A stretch of DNA of 64,000 nucleotides from G963702155 sp963702155 (GTDB lineage Bacteria > Pseudomonadota > Alphaproteobacteria > Micavibrionales > Micavibrionaceae). Under the pieces are notes generated by a model, which searched no databases, was not told where the DNA came from, and worked only from the letters and a program-made list of their open reading frames with translations. The stretch covers positions 372,001 to 436,000 of the forward strand of contig OY969717.1 in assembly GCA_963702155.1 (NCBI GenBank), given 5' to 3'. The translations under genes and the position numbers were made by a program. This document shows positions 35,657 through 43,278 of the stretch, one piece after another; positions within the stretch are counted from its first letter, which is position 1; every line of letters starts with the position of its first letter.

Positions 35657-36583
35657 ATGTCTGAAAAATTAAAAGAAATTCGTAAAACGATTGATACGCT
35701 GGATAATGCGATTCACGATGTTTTAATGGAACGTGCAGATCTAATTGACGATATTGTGTCGGAGAAAAGAAAACATAATCTGCAATTTGTGCATCCGGCG
35801 CGTGAAGCACGCATGATCAGGCGATTACTTGCAAGGCATCGCGGAGTTTTGCCGGAAAAAGCCGTTATTCGTATATGGCGTGAATTGGTAGGTGCCGTAT
35901 CACTGATGCAGTCTGGTATGAAAGTGTCAGTATGCTACACGGCCGATAGCGGGGCGCATCTTTGGGATCTGGCTAAAGATTACTTTGGCAGTGTTGTCAC
36001 GATGCAAAAATATCCTAGTGCGTTAGCCGGGGTGTCTTCTGTACGGGAGAACGAGGCCTCATTTGCCGTATTACCTTGGCCAAGCGAAGGAGAGGCAGAC
36101 CCGTGGTGGTCATATTTATTTTATCAGGAAAAAGAAATTAAAATTGTATGCGCTCTACCTTTTGGATATGCCGAAAATGATACACTTGAAAATCGTGCTC
36201 TTGTAGCGGCGCGTATAAATTTTGACAGCTCCGGCGAAGATCATAGCTTCATCGGTATCGAAGCCGATCATAGTGTAAGTCGCGGACGTATCGTGGATGT
36301 ATTTAAAGCTATAGAGCTGGACGTAATGGGTATTCAAAGCCGCCGCGTACCTGATAATCAGGCATCTACATTACATCTTGTTGAAGTAAACGATTATATT
36401 AGCGCAGACGACGAACGACTGAATACATTTGCCGAAAAATTTGAAGAAGGCCATGTGGATTATCGCCTGCTTGGCGGATATGCCGTGTCGCCTACGTATA
36501 AATCCTTACAAAAAAAACAGACCGATATCTTGCCCGCACCTGAATCTTTGCAAGATGCAGCGGAAAAGAAAAACGACATATAA
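35657..36583 (+). CDS. Chorismate mutase with degenerate prephenate-dehydratase-like C-terminal region
   Basis: This 308-residue protein starts with an AroQ-type chorismate mutase domain (residues 1-90: EIRKTIDTLDNAIHDVLMERADL, REARMIRRLLARHRG), which converts chorismate to prephenate. The remaining part resembles a degenerate prephenate dehydratase or ACT-like region and has no clear catalytic motif; this long form is seen in several alphaproteobacteria. The prephenate dehydrogenase gene follows after 53 bases, so the pair channels chorismate towards tyrosine. The common hisC between them is absent. Confidence 0.88.
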   Translation: MSEKLKEIRKTIDTLDNAIHDVLMERADLIDDIVSEKRKHNLQFVHPAREARMIRRLLARHRGVLPEKAVIRIWRELVGAVSLMQSGMKVSVCYTADSGAHLWDLAKDYFGSVVTMQKYPSALAGVSSVRENEASFAVLPWPSEGEADPWWSYLFYQEKEIKIVCALPFGYAENDTLENRALVAARINFDSSGEDHSFIGIEADHSVSRGRIVDVFKAIELDVMGIQSRRVPDNQASTLHLVEVNDYISADDERLNTFAEKFEEGHVDYRLLGGYAVSPTYKSLQKKQTDILPAPESLQDAAEKKNDI

Positions 36584-36636
36584 AACGAGCCACAAAATCG
36601 TTTTATAAATTCAAAAGCAAAAGGTGAAACAAAATC

Positions 36637-37596
36637 ATGTTTCAAAAAGTAACAATCATCGGGATGGGTTTAATTGGTTCATCCATTGCGCGCGTTTTAG
36701 GGCGTTACGATTTGTGTGAAACATTGGTGGCTGCGGATATAAACGAAGAAACATGCAAAACTGTGGAAAGGTTAGGTCTTGCAACCGAGGTCACGACCTC
36801 TGTTCGCCAAAGTGTTATTGGTAGCGATATAGTTTTTATATGCACGCCTGTGGGGGCGTATGCAAAAATTGGGGAACTGATCGGTCCTGCATTAAAAGCA
36901 GGCGCGATAGTCACAGATGTTGGTTCAGTCAAAGAGTCGGTAATCAAAGCGTTGCAGCCATGGATACCGGACAGCGCCGAATTCATCCCCGCACACCCGA
37001 TTGCCGGAACTGAATTTTCCGGCCCTGAAAACGGGTTTGCAGAATTATTTGAAAATCGCTGGTGTATTTTAACCCCCACGCCCAAAACGAGTATCAGGGC
37101 GGTTGAAAAAGTAACGGCTTTTTGGGAAGCGGCAAATTCCACTATAGAAATAATGGATCCAAAACATCATGATCTGGTGCTTGCCGTAACATCGCATCTA
37201 CCGCATCTGATTGCCTACACGATTGTTGGAACGGCAGATGATCTAGGCGAAGATGTAAAATCCGAAGTGATAAAGTTTTCAGCCTCCGGCTTTCGTGATT
37301 TTACGCGTATTGCATCATCCGATCCGGTGATGTGGCGGGATGTATTTTTGAATAATAAAGACGCTGTGCTTGAGATATTGCAGCGTTTTAGCGAAGACTT
37401 AACCGCACTTCAAAAGTCAATTCGTCGCGGTGATGGCAAATATCTGGAGGAAACCTTCGCCCGTACGCGAGATATTCGCCACCATATTATCGAGATGGGG
37501 CAGGCCGATTACGTAGCCCCTGGCGGGGTAAAGCAAAAAGGGACTCCGCCGGTATCGGGAACGGCCCAACATAAAGATACCCCTCCCGCTGGGTGA
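36637..37596 (+). CDS. tyrC: Prephenate/arogenate dehydrogenase
   Basis: This enzyme oxidatively decarboxylates prephenate or arogenate for tyrosine synthesis. The 319-residue protein has the NAD-binding motif IIGMGLIGSSIARVL, the catalytic His region PAHPIAGTEFSGP and HHDLVLAVTSHLPHLIAY. The C-terminal 30 residues are low-complexity and run 110 bases into the convergent acyltransferase gene. It shares an operon with chorismate mutase. Preference for prephenate or arogenate cannot be told from the sequence. Confidence 0.92.
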   Translation: MFQKVTIIGMGLIGSSIARVLGRYDLCETLVAADINEETCKTVERLGLATEVTTSVRQSVIGSDIVFICTPVGAYAKIGELIGPALKAGAIVTDVGSVKESVIKALQPWIPDSAEFIPAHPIAGTEFSGPENGFAELFENRWCILTPTPKTSIRAVEKVTAFWEAANSTIEIMDPKHHDLVLAVTSHLPHLIAYTIVGTADDLGEDVKSEVIKFSASGFRDFTRIASSDPVMWRDVFLNNKDAVLEILQRFSEDLTALQKSIRRGDGKYLEETFARTRDIRHHIIEMGQADYVAPGGVKQKGTPPVSGTAQHKDTPPAG

Positions 37597-39004
37597 TGGG
37601 GACGCGAACCACGCCATCTTCCTCTCTAAAAGCAGCCAAGGCAAACCCCGCAAAAAGCGCTTCTTTATCCTCTATAATGCCTGAAGATGATAAATCCGCC
37701 AGCAGAGCTTCATGATTACGCGCACTTAATTCCATAGTGATAGCGGGTAAAGGTTCTTGGCGACCATCAATACGGCCTTTTAGGCCTGCATTAAAATCAC
37801 CCTTTATAAGAAGGCTATCTTTCATATGAACAACCTGATTAAAAACAGAAACCTGACCGGTTAAAGAATCAAAAACAAGCGGTGCCGGCCATTCAGAATA
37901 ACGCACTGAAAGTGATCCGGTTTCAAAATGAACAGGTAATAACGGTATAGGCCAGCCACGCGCATGTATATCCGATAAATCAATTGTGATGTCATTAGTT
38001 TTTATAGTTTCGCTGGCTTTGAAAAGCTTAATTGCGAATGGGAAACCTGATATTTGTGGGGGCGCAATATCATTTTTGTTTGTAAGGTCGCGATTGGTTA
38101 AATCATAAAGCGTGCGCACATATTCGCGTTTAACCGCATCCGCAGTTTTAAACCAGGCAAACGAATACACTCCAAATAAAAGGAAGAACACCGCAAATAA
38201 ACCAAATGCCATGCTCGTACGGCGCTGCGGAGAGCCGTCAACCGCTTCTTGCATAAGCGCATTACTACCCGGTTCAATGATATTACGTACATGATCGAGA
38301 ATATCTTTTTTATCCAAACCTTCATCACGTAAAGCCTGCATATCAATAGGTGGGAAAAACTGAAAAGTCACCTTACCGCTGCTTTTTAAAAACCCTTTTT
38401 TAGGCCAGAATAAGCCGCTATTGGTGGCCATAGGGATAACGGGCAGTCCCGTTGCATGTTGAATATAATAAACACCGGCTTTATATGGTTTTTGCTCTGC
38501 GCTTACCCCCGGTAAAACGCGTGTACCTTGAGGGAAAATAACAATCGGTCGCCCGCGTTTTGATACGCGTAACGCGCCATCGGCAATAGATTGGCGCGCA
38601 TGTTCGGGGTTGGAGCGGTCAATCGCGATAACATCGGTTTTCTTTAAATATTCACCCCAGAACGGAATTTTCAAAAGCTCGCGTTTCAAAATAATCGCCG
38701 GATCTTGAAACAGCATACGAAGTTTGAACGTTTCGTATAGCGATTGATGTTTAGCGGCGACAATATAGGGTGATCCATGCGGTAAATATTCACCCCCGCG
38801 TACTTCATACCGTAAACCTAATACGACATATTCAAGCGCGGTAATAATATAATGATACCCTTGGATAACGCCGATATAAAGCCGCCGCGGTAATAACAAA
38901 CACGGCAGTAACACAACACATAAAAGTGCATTACATATAAAAAAGAGAATGTTAAAAACGATTGAGCGCAAAACCGCGCGTTTGAGTGTGTATGTCGTAT
39001 CCAT
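37487..39004 (-). CDS. PlsC-type acyltransferase fused to a DUF2125 domain
   Basis: This is a 505-residue two-domain protein. Residues 1-250 are a PlsC-like 1-acylglycerol-3-phosphate acyltransferase with two N-terminal hydrophobic helices, the acceptor motif KHQSLYE (His86-x4-Glu91, the HX4E variant of HX4D) and IVIFPQGTR. A membrane helix (about 265-285) leads into a C-terminal DUF2125 domain, marked by GFPFAIKLF and probably periplasmic. In many alphaproteobacteria DUF2125 is a separate protein. The 3' end overlaps tyrC convergently. It lies in a cluster with YdcF, ftsX and ftsE, an order seen in alphaproteobacteria. Confidence 0.88.
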   Translation of the reverse strand: MDTTYTLKRAVLRSIVFNILFFICNALLCVVLLPCLLLPRRLYIGVIQGYHYIITALEYVVLGLRYEVRGGEYLPHGSPYIVAAKHQSLYETFKLRMLFQDPAIILKRELLKIPFWGEYLKKTDVIAIDRSNPEHARQSIADGALRVSKRGRPIVIFPQGTRVLPGVSAEQKPYKAGVYYIQHATGLPVIPMATNSGLFWPKKGFLKSSGKVTFQFFPPIDMQALRDEGLDKKDILDHVRNIIEPGSNALMQEAVDGSPQRRTSMAFGLFAVFFLLFGVYSFAWFKTADAVKREYVRTLYDLTNRDLTNKNDIAPPQISGFPFAIKLFKASETIKTNDITIDLSDIHARGWPIPLLPVHFETGSLSVRYSEWPAPLVFDSLTGQVSVFNQVVHMKDSLLIKGDFNAGLKGRIDGRQEPLPAITMELSARNHEALLADLSSSGIIEDKEALFAGFALAAFREEDGVVRVPITQREGYLYVGPFPIPAESLFALPRQGLRNRPAPSR

Positions 39005-39009
39005 AAAGT

Positions 39010-39633
39010 CTATAACGATTGGTTTTCAGAAAGATGACCCGCATGTGGATCATCCGGTTTAAGGGGCGTACGCTCTTGAAACATCAATATACCCCAACGG
39101 ATAAACGTTTTATGATATTCGCTCATCATTAAATACCAGTAATACCAGTTTGAAAGTTCAAAACCTGTTTTTTCCGGCGGGTGCGGTATGATCTGAATAT
39201 CGGGCAAGGCATGGTTAAATTCAACCAGCGCACGCGGCATATGATAGGCCGATGTAACAAGACGTATCAAATCATAATCCTGCCCCATGAGCCATAAACG
39301 TGTTTCGGTCGCATTACCGTATGTAGTCGTGGCTTCATGGCCAAGCGTCATACAGCAAGGTGGTAAAGCGGTATCTCCGCGCCATCGTTTTACAATATCG
39401 GTTTCGTTTGTATCCACGTGCACACCAGTAATAAACAAATGCAAGGCCTTACCCTCTGCAAATAGGCGCAAACCTTCTTCGATACGGTATTCACCGCCAG
39501 TAAGAACAACAACGACATCCGTGGGCGTATCAACATCCATAGCGCGCAAACTTAAAGCTGAGGCAACAAACCCCCCATAGCCGAGAAGCCATAGAATAAA
39601 TACAATAAAAAATCTGGAAAAAATTTTTTTCAA
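39010..39633 (-). CDS. YdcF/SanA/ElyC family (DUF218) protein
   Basis: This 207-residue protein has an N-terminal membrane helix and the DUF218 core: VVVVLTGGEYRIEEGL, LFITGV, and YDLIRLVTSAYHMPRAL. Family members are implicated in envelope integrity and undecaprenyl-lipid metabolism, without a proven reaction for this clade. The stop lies 5 bases before the acyltransferase start, so they are one operon with ftsE/ftsX upstream. Confidence 0.9.
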   Translation of the reverse strand: MKKIFSRFFIVFILWLLGYGGFVASALSLRAMDVDTPTDVVVVLTGGEYRIEEGLRLFAEGKALHLFITGVHVDTNETDIVKRWRGDTALPPCCMTLGHEATTTYGNATETRLWLMGQDYDLIRLVTSAYHMPRALVEFNHALPDIQIIPHPPEKTGFELSNWYYWYLMMSEYHKTFIRWGILMFQERTPLKPDDPHAGHLSENQSL

Positions 39634-39768
39634 AAGGAAAAAATGCTCTTTTTTGTTTTAAAGACTTATTTATTGGTAATAAAGAAAAGATGGGTACTTT
39701 ATAGGAATTTTAAACGCCCCGCGCCAGCATTTTATGCAAGGCTTTCTTAATCCATTGTGTGTATATAG

Positions 39769-40401
39769 TTATGGCATACGCCCCAAGGCACGCGCCACGG
39801 TAAATTGTGCCGTATAAGAGGCGAGTAATGCTGCAAAAATTGGCAAGAGTAAAAAGCTTGCATAGTTATATATGGACAGGCCAATGCCTGGCATAGTTGC
39901 AAGGTTTGCGGTTGTACTGGCTGAATTAAAATGCGCGAATAGACTGGTAATGTATAAAAATAATGCACCAATAATAACGCCTGAAATACTGCCCTTTAAC
40001 GCAATAAGCCTGCCATGTCTTTGAAACTGTCGGCTTATATAATGATCACTTGCGCCCATAAGGTGAAGCAATTCTACATCTTCTTTATGAATAGCCATAC
40101 GCGACCGAATGCCGCCTGCAATGGCCGTAACCGTGATACCGCCAATAAGCAACACCACAAAAACGGCAATAAGACGTAAGATGCGTGTAAGCTTCAAAAG
40201 CTGACTTAACCAATCTTCATGCGTATCAATACGGATATTTGGAGCGATCTCGTGCAAACTGTTTTGAAATTTTTCTATCATGGTATTATCTGTCATGGGC
40301 AGGCTTACGGCAACAAGTCGCGGTAAAGGCAAACCATCAAGCCCTTCTAAATCTTCGCCCAGCCATGGCGATATAAGCGCGCCTAGATCATCGTCATTCA
40401 A
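39769..40401 (-). CDS. ftsX: FtsX, C-terminal fragment (frame-shifted from the N-terminal part)
   Basis: This fragment holds the rest of the FtsX extracellular region (LGALISPWLGEDL, LPLPRLVAVSLP) and three of the four membrane helices, including the MacB/FtsX-type core IHKEDVELLHLMGAS and the final helix FLLLPIFAALLASY. Its frame can only start at TTG 40401, inside the stop of the N-terminal fragment, and there is no ribosome site. Joined by a -1 shift at the TTTT run the two parts make a normal FtsX of about 337 residues. It is followed by YdcF. Confidence 0.75.
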   Translation of the reverse strand: MNDDDLGALISPWLGEDLEGLDGLPLPRLVAVSLPMTDNTMIEKFQNSLHEIAPNIRIDTHEDWLSQLLKLTRILRLIAVFVVLLIGGITVTAIAGGIRSRMAIHKEDVELLHLMGASDHYISRQFQRHGRLIALKGSISGVIIGALFLYITSLFAHFNSASTTANLATMPGIGLSIYNYASFLLLPIFAALLASYTAQFTVARALGRMP

Positions 40402-40781
40402 AACAGCGTAGAATCGATAAAAGATTGTTTGGATAAAAATACTCTTACATCACGGACAAGTTCATCCATTTGGGAATTGGTAAGAAGTGTGCCATCGGCA
40501 TTTTCAGGCGAGATTTCAACCGTAACTTTACCTTCCAATCCAGAAGACCAGCGGACGCTGACATCGTTAAGAATATATGCACCCGCTAAAGTAATGATGG
40601 CTAAAAAGCTCATCAACCCAACAAGCAATATAATAAAATCTGTGCCCTTGCTTTTATCAAGCGGCAAATCGTATTTATAAACGCCCTTATCACTGCCCAA
40701 ACGCCGGTCAGGTTTAAAAATTTTTGCAAAACGTGTTAAAAGGTTTAAACGTACATCTTCAATATGGGGAATAAGGCTCAT
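40398..40781 (-). CDS. ftsX: FtsX, N-terminal fragment
   Basis: This 127-residue fragment carries a cytoplasmic N-terminus, the first membrane helix (about 48-68, DFIILLVGLMSFLAIITLAGAY begins it) and the beginning of the extracellular domain (VTVEISPEN, ELVRDVRVFLSKQ). It stops at a TGA directly after a TTTT run. FtsX with FtsE controls cell-wall hydrolases at division. Either the gene is truly frameshifted, uses -1 slippage, or contains a sequencing error. It sits 7 bases behind ftsE. Confidence 0.75.
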   Translation of the reverse strand: MSLIPHIEDVRLNLLTRFAKIFKPDRRLGSDKGVYKYDLPLDKSKGTDFIILLVGLMSFLAIITLAGAYILNDVSVRWSSGLEGKVTVEISPENADGTLLTNSQMDELVRDVRVFLSKQSFIDSTLF

Positions 40782-40788
40782 TTTGTTT

Positions 40789-41487
40789 TTAATAAACCCC
40801 TTCTAGCTTGTCTTTAATCCATGTTTTAGGCGCTTCAATTTTCAAACGTCCCGCATCCAAAACCATACGCGGATGACCGAACTTATCCATCATGGCTTGA
40901 TTATGCGTGGCAATCATAATAGTCGTGCCCATGCGGTTAAGCTGGTCAAATAAATTCAGTAAGCGAAAGCCGATATTATCATCAAGATTACCCGTAGGTT
41001 CATCCGCTAACAGTAGCTTTGGCCGCGCAATCACGGCGCGTGCAATCGCAACGCGTTGTTGTTGCCCGCCGGATAATGTTGGCGGCAGGCTGCGTTGATA
41101 ATCTCCAAGACCGACCCATTCCAAAAGCTCGGACACGTTATTTTGAATTTCTTTTTCCGGCACCCCGATAATACGCAAAGGTAGGGCAACGTTATCAAAG
41201 GCAGATAAATGGGGCAGCAGCCGGAAATCTTGAAAAACAACACCAATCCGCTGACGAATGAGGGATAGCTGCCCGCGGCTCATCTCGTTGATGTTTTTGC
41301 CAAACATTGTGACAAGGCCGCGTGTGGGTTTTTTACCCAGATATATAAGTCGCATTAATGATGTTTTACCCGCGCCGCTTGGCCCGGTCAGAAAGTGAAA
41401 GGAGCCAGGCTCAAGCGTAAAATCAATGTCGCTCAAAACTTCAGGGCCAACACCATAGCGAAAACCGACATGCTCAAACCGGATCAA
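40789..41487 (-). CDS. ftsE: Cell division ATP-binding protein FtsE
   Basis: FtsE is the ATPase partner of FtsX in the divisome. The protein has Walker A GPSGAGKTS, the signature LSGGQQQRVAIARA, Walker B LLLADEPTGNLD and a His switch (ATHNQ). Family members begin MIRFENVG-like, and a TTG at 41487 with GAGG six bases upstream gives MIRFEHVGFRYG; the alternative GTG at 41511 adds eight residues. It heads a minus-strand unit with ftsX, YdcF and the acyltransferase. Confidence 0.93.
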   Translation of the reverse strand: MIRFEHVGFRYGVGPEVLSDIDFTLEPGSFHFLTGPSGAGKTSLMRLIYLGKKPTRGLVTMFGKNINEMSRGQLSLIRQRIGVVFQDFRLLPHLSAFDNVALPLRIIGVPEKEIQNNVSELLEWVGLGDYQRSLPPTLSGGQQQRVAIARAVIARPKLLLADEPTGNLDDNIGFRLLNLFDQLNRMGTTIMIATHNQAMMDKFGHPRMVLDAGRLKIEAPKTWIKDKLEGVY

Positions 41488-41533
41488 ATCATACCTCGCA
41501 TACGCATCCACAAACCGTTAATCATAAGGAACC

Positions 41534-42250
41534 TCACGCGGTTTTTGAGCATCTAAAAAAAAACTGCAAGGCGGTCGCCCTCTTGTAGTTATTAGTAATA
41601 TTCATCGCCGCTAGGTAGGATTGCTCAATCTGTCCACCCTCTGCCAGGATTTTCGATGTAATGCTATAAGCCTTGTTTTTAAACGCTTCGCTCTCGATAT
41701 AGCCAATACTTTTCATCGCAGCTGCAAAATCTCCTTTTTCGGCTTGTATCTCCGCCGTTTCCGCGTATGCTTTATAACGAAGCGCATCATTATCCATATC
41801 CGCCGCTGTTGCCCATGCGCCTATATTATCACCGGCAAAAGCTTGGCTCATCGCGATATAGGTAAGCGCAATCGCGTAAGATGGTGGATGCTTTATCGTA
41901 TCCGCTGCACCGCGCAAATCATTAAATGCAGATGTATAAATTTCCGGAGATAAATCACGATCCGCCATCGCCATCCCAATGCCGCGAATAGTCATAGCCT
42001 TTGTATCAGGAGAATGAATTTTCGGGATAACGGCAAGCGCAGCATTTAGATTCCCATCAAATGCATAAGTTTTGGCTGCTTCTCGCAAGACCTGATCACG
42101 CCAGCTTTTATTCTCGATTGCAGGTGCGCTATCTTCGATCTGCTTTAATATACAAGCGCGGTTCGAAATATCACATCCTTGAGCGTACAGAGTTTTGCTA
42201 GTAAATCCCACAAAACCGATAACCCCTAACAAAAGAAAAATTCGTAACAT
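41534..42250 (-). CDS. Secreted helical-repeat hypothetical protein
   Basis: From ATG 42250, with AAGG about nine bases upstream, the protein has 238 residues: a signal peptide (LRIFLLLGVIGFVGF) and then mostly paired helices with TPR-like spacing (REAAKTYAFDGNLNAALAVI, AYAETAEIQAEKGDFAAAM). CDISNRACILKQI near the mature N-terminus has two Cys that could pair. No exact family is recognised. It is upstream of ftsE on the same strand with a 22-base gap to the GTG at 41511. Periplasmic role is inferred from the signal. Confidence 0.72.
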   Translation of the reverse strand: MLRIFLLLGVIGFVGFTSKTLYAQGCDISNRACILKQIEDSAPAIENKSWRDQVLREAAKTYAFDGNLNAALAVIPKIHSPDTKAMTIRGIGMAMADRDLSPEIYTSAFNDLRGAADTIKHPPSYAIALTYIAMSQAFAGDNIGAWATAADMDNDALRYKAYAETAEIQAEKGDFAAAMKSIGYIESEAFKNKAYSITSKILAEGGQIEQSYLAAMNITNNYKRATALQFFFRCSKTA

Positions 42251-42416
42251 TTTATTAAGCCTTTTTTGAACACATATTATTTTTAAATCAGCATTTTGCC
42301 TGACGCGCAATCCGCGCTATATTGGGAAAGCATTCGATCAAAATGCACTCATCTGCGTATGTCTCGTCTATTTAAACTACTAAATTAAGCTTTTTAAGAG
42401 AAGAGCCAAAGCCCAT

Positions 42417-43205
42417 ATGATTTTAACCTGCCCACAATGTAGTACACGTTTTCTACTTCCTGCATCTGATCTTGCGCCTGATGGAAAAAAAGTAAAATGC
42501 TCCGAATGCGAGGAGATATGGTTTCAAGAGCCGGATGCAGATGAACTCGATCCACTTGCGGGCGTGCAAGAGGGCACAGCGCAAAACGCAGAAGGTGAAG
42601 ACGAAAATGAAAATGAGATAAAACAGGATGAGGAAGACCCGCTTGCAGTAAAAAAATTTGCAGAGCATATGGATGATGATATCCCAGAAGGCGTTAAGCC
42701 CGCGCCCGATAATGATCCAGAAGATGGTCAAACCGATAAGCTTCTGCGGGAAAAGCCAAGTGCAAAGGCGGTTAAGAAAGCATATCTTGCGGTTGCCCTG
42801 ATATTTATATTAAGCCTCTATAGCCTCTATGCCGCGCGCAATATGCTGATTTCTGCATGGCCGCCCGCCGCTGCTATTTACAATTTGGCCGGTATTGAAG
42901 CCGATATATCAAATGCCACAGACGGTCTAGTTTTTGATAGGACACGCGCAATAATTGAGCAAAATTCAGAAGGGCAGAATATATTGGTTGTGTCTGGCGC
43001 GCTTATCAATTTGACATCCAAAGATATTCTTGCGCCAGTTATAAATGTAAGCTACGAGGATACAGAAACCGCGCCTGCTCTATGGATAATCGAGCCAAGT
43101 ACAAAAATAATCAAAGCCGAAAAAACACTTACTTTTAAATCAGAGGCGATAATTAAGGATACCGTGCCAAGTAATATAAAGCTTATGCTTGGCGTGCCTC
43201 GATAA
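42417..43205 (+). CDS. Zinc-ribbon protein with one membrane helix (MJ0042-type finger)
   Basis: This 262-residue protein begins with a zinc-ribbon, CPQC-x-CSEC (residues 5-33), followed by an acidic, disordered linker, one membrane helix (about 122-140) and a C-terminal domain of the DUF3426 kind. Such proteins lie next to ftsE/ftsX in many alphaproteobacteria, here divergent from that cluster. The function is unknown. SD is weak, but the ribbon fixes the N-terminus. Confidence 0.85.
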   Translation: MILTCPQCSTRFLLPASDLAPDGKKVKCSECEEIWFQEPDADELDPLAGVQEGTAQNAEGEDENENEIKQDEEDPLAVKKFAEHMDDDIPEGVKPAPDNDPEDGQTDKLLREKPSAKAVKKAYLAVALIFILSLYSLYAARNMLISAWPPAAAIYNLAGIEADISNATDGLVFDRTRAIIEQNSEGQNILVVSGALINLTSKDILAPVINVSYEDTETAPALWIIEPSTKIIKAEKTLTFKSEAIIKDTVPSNIKLMLGVPR

Positions 43206-43278
43206 CGGCGTTATGAAAGACTATAAAACTTTTCTCATGTGGCTTTGGTTTTTTTAAAATTGCAAAAACCGAACAGAT

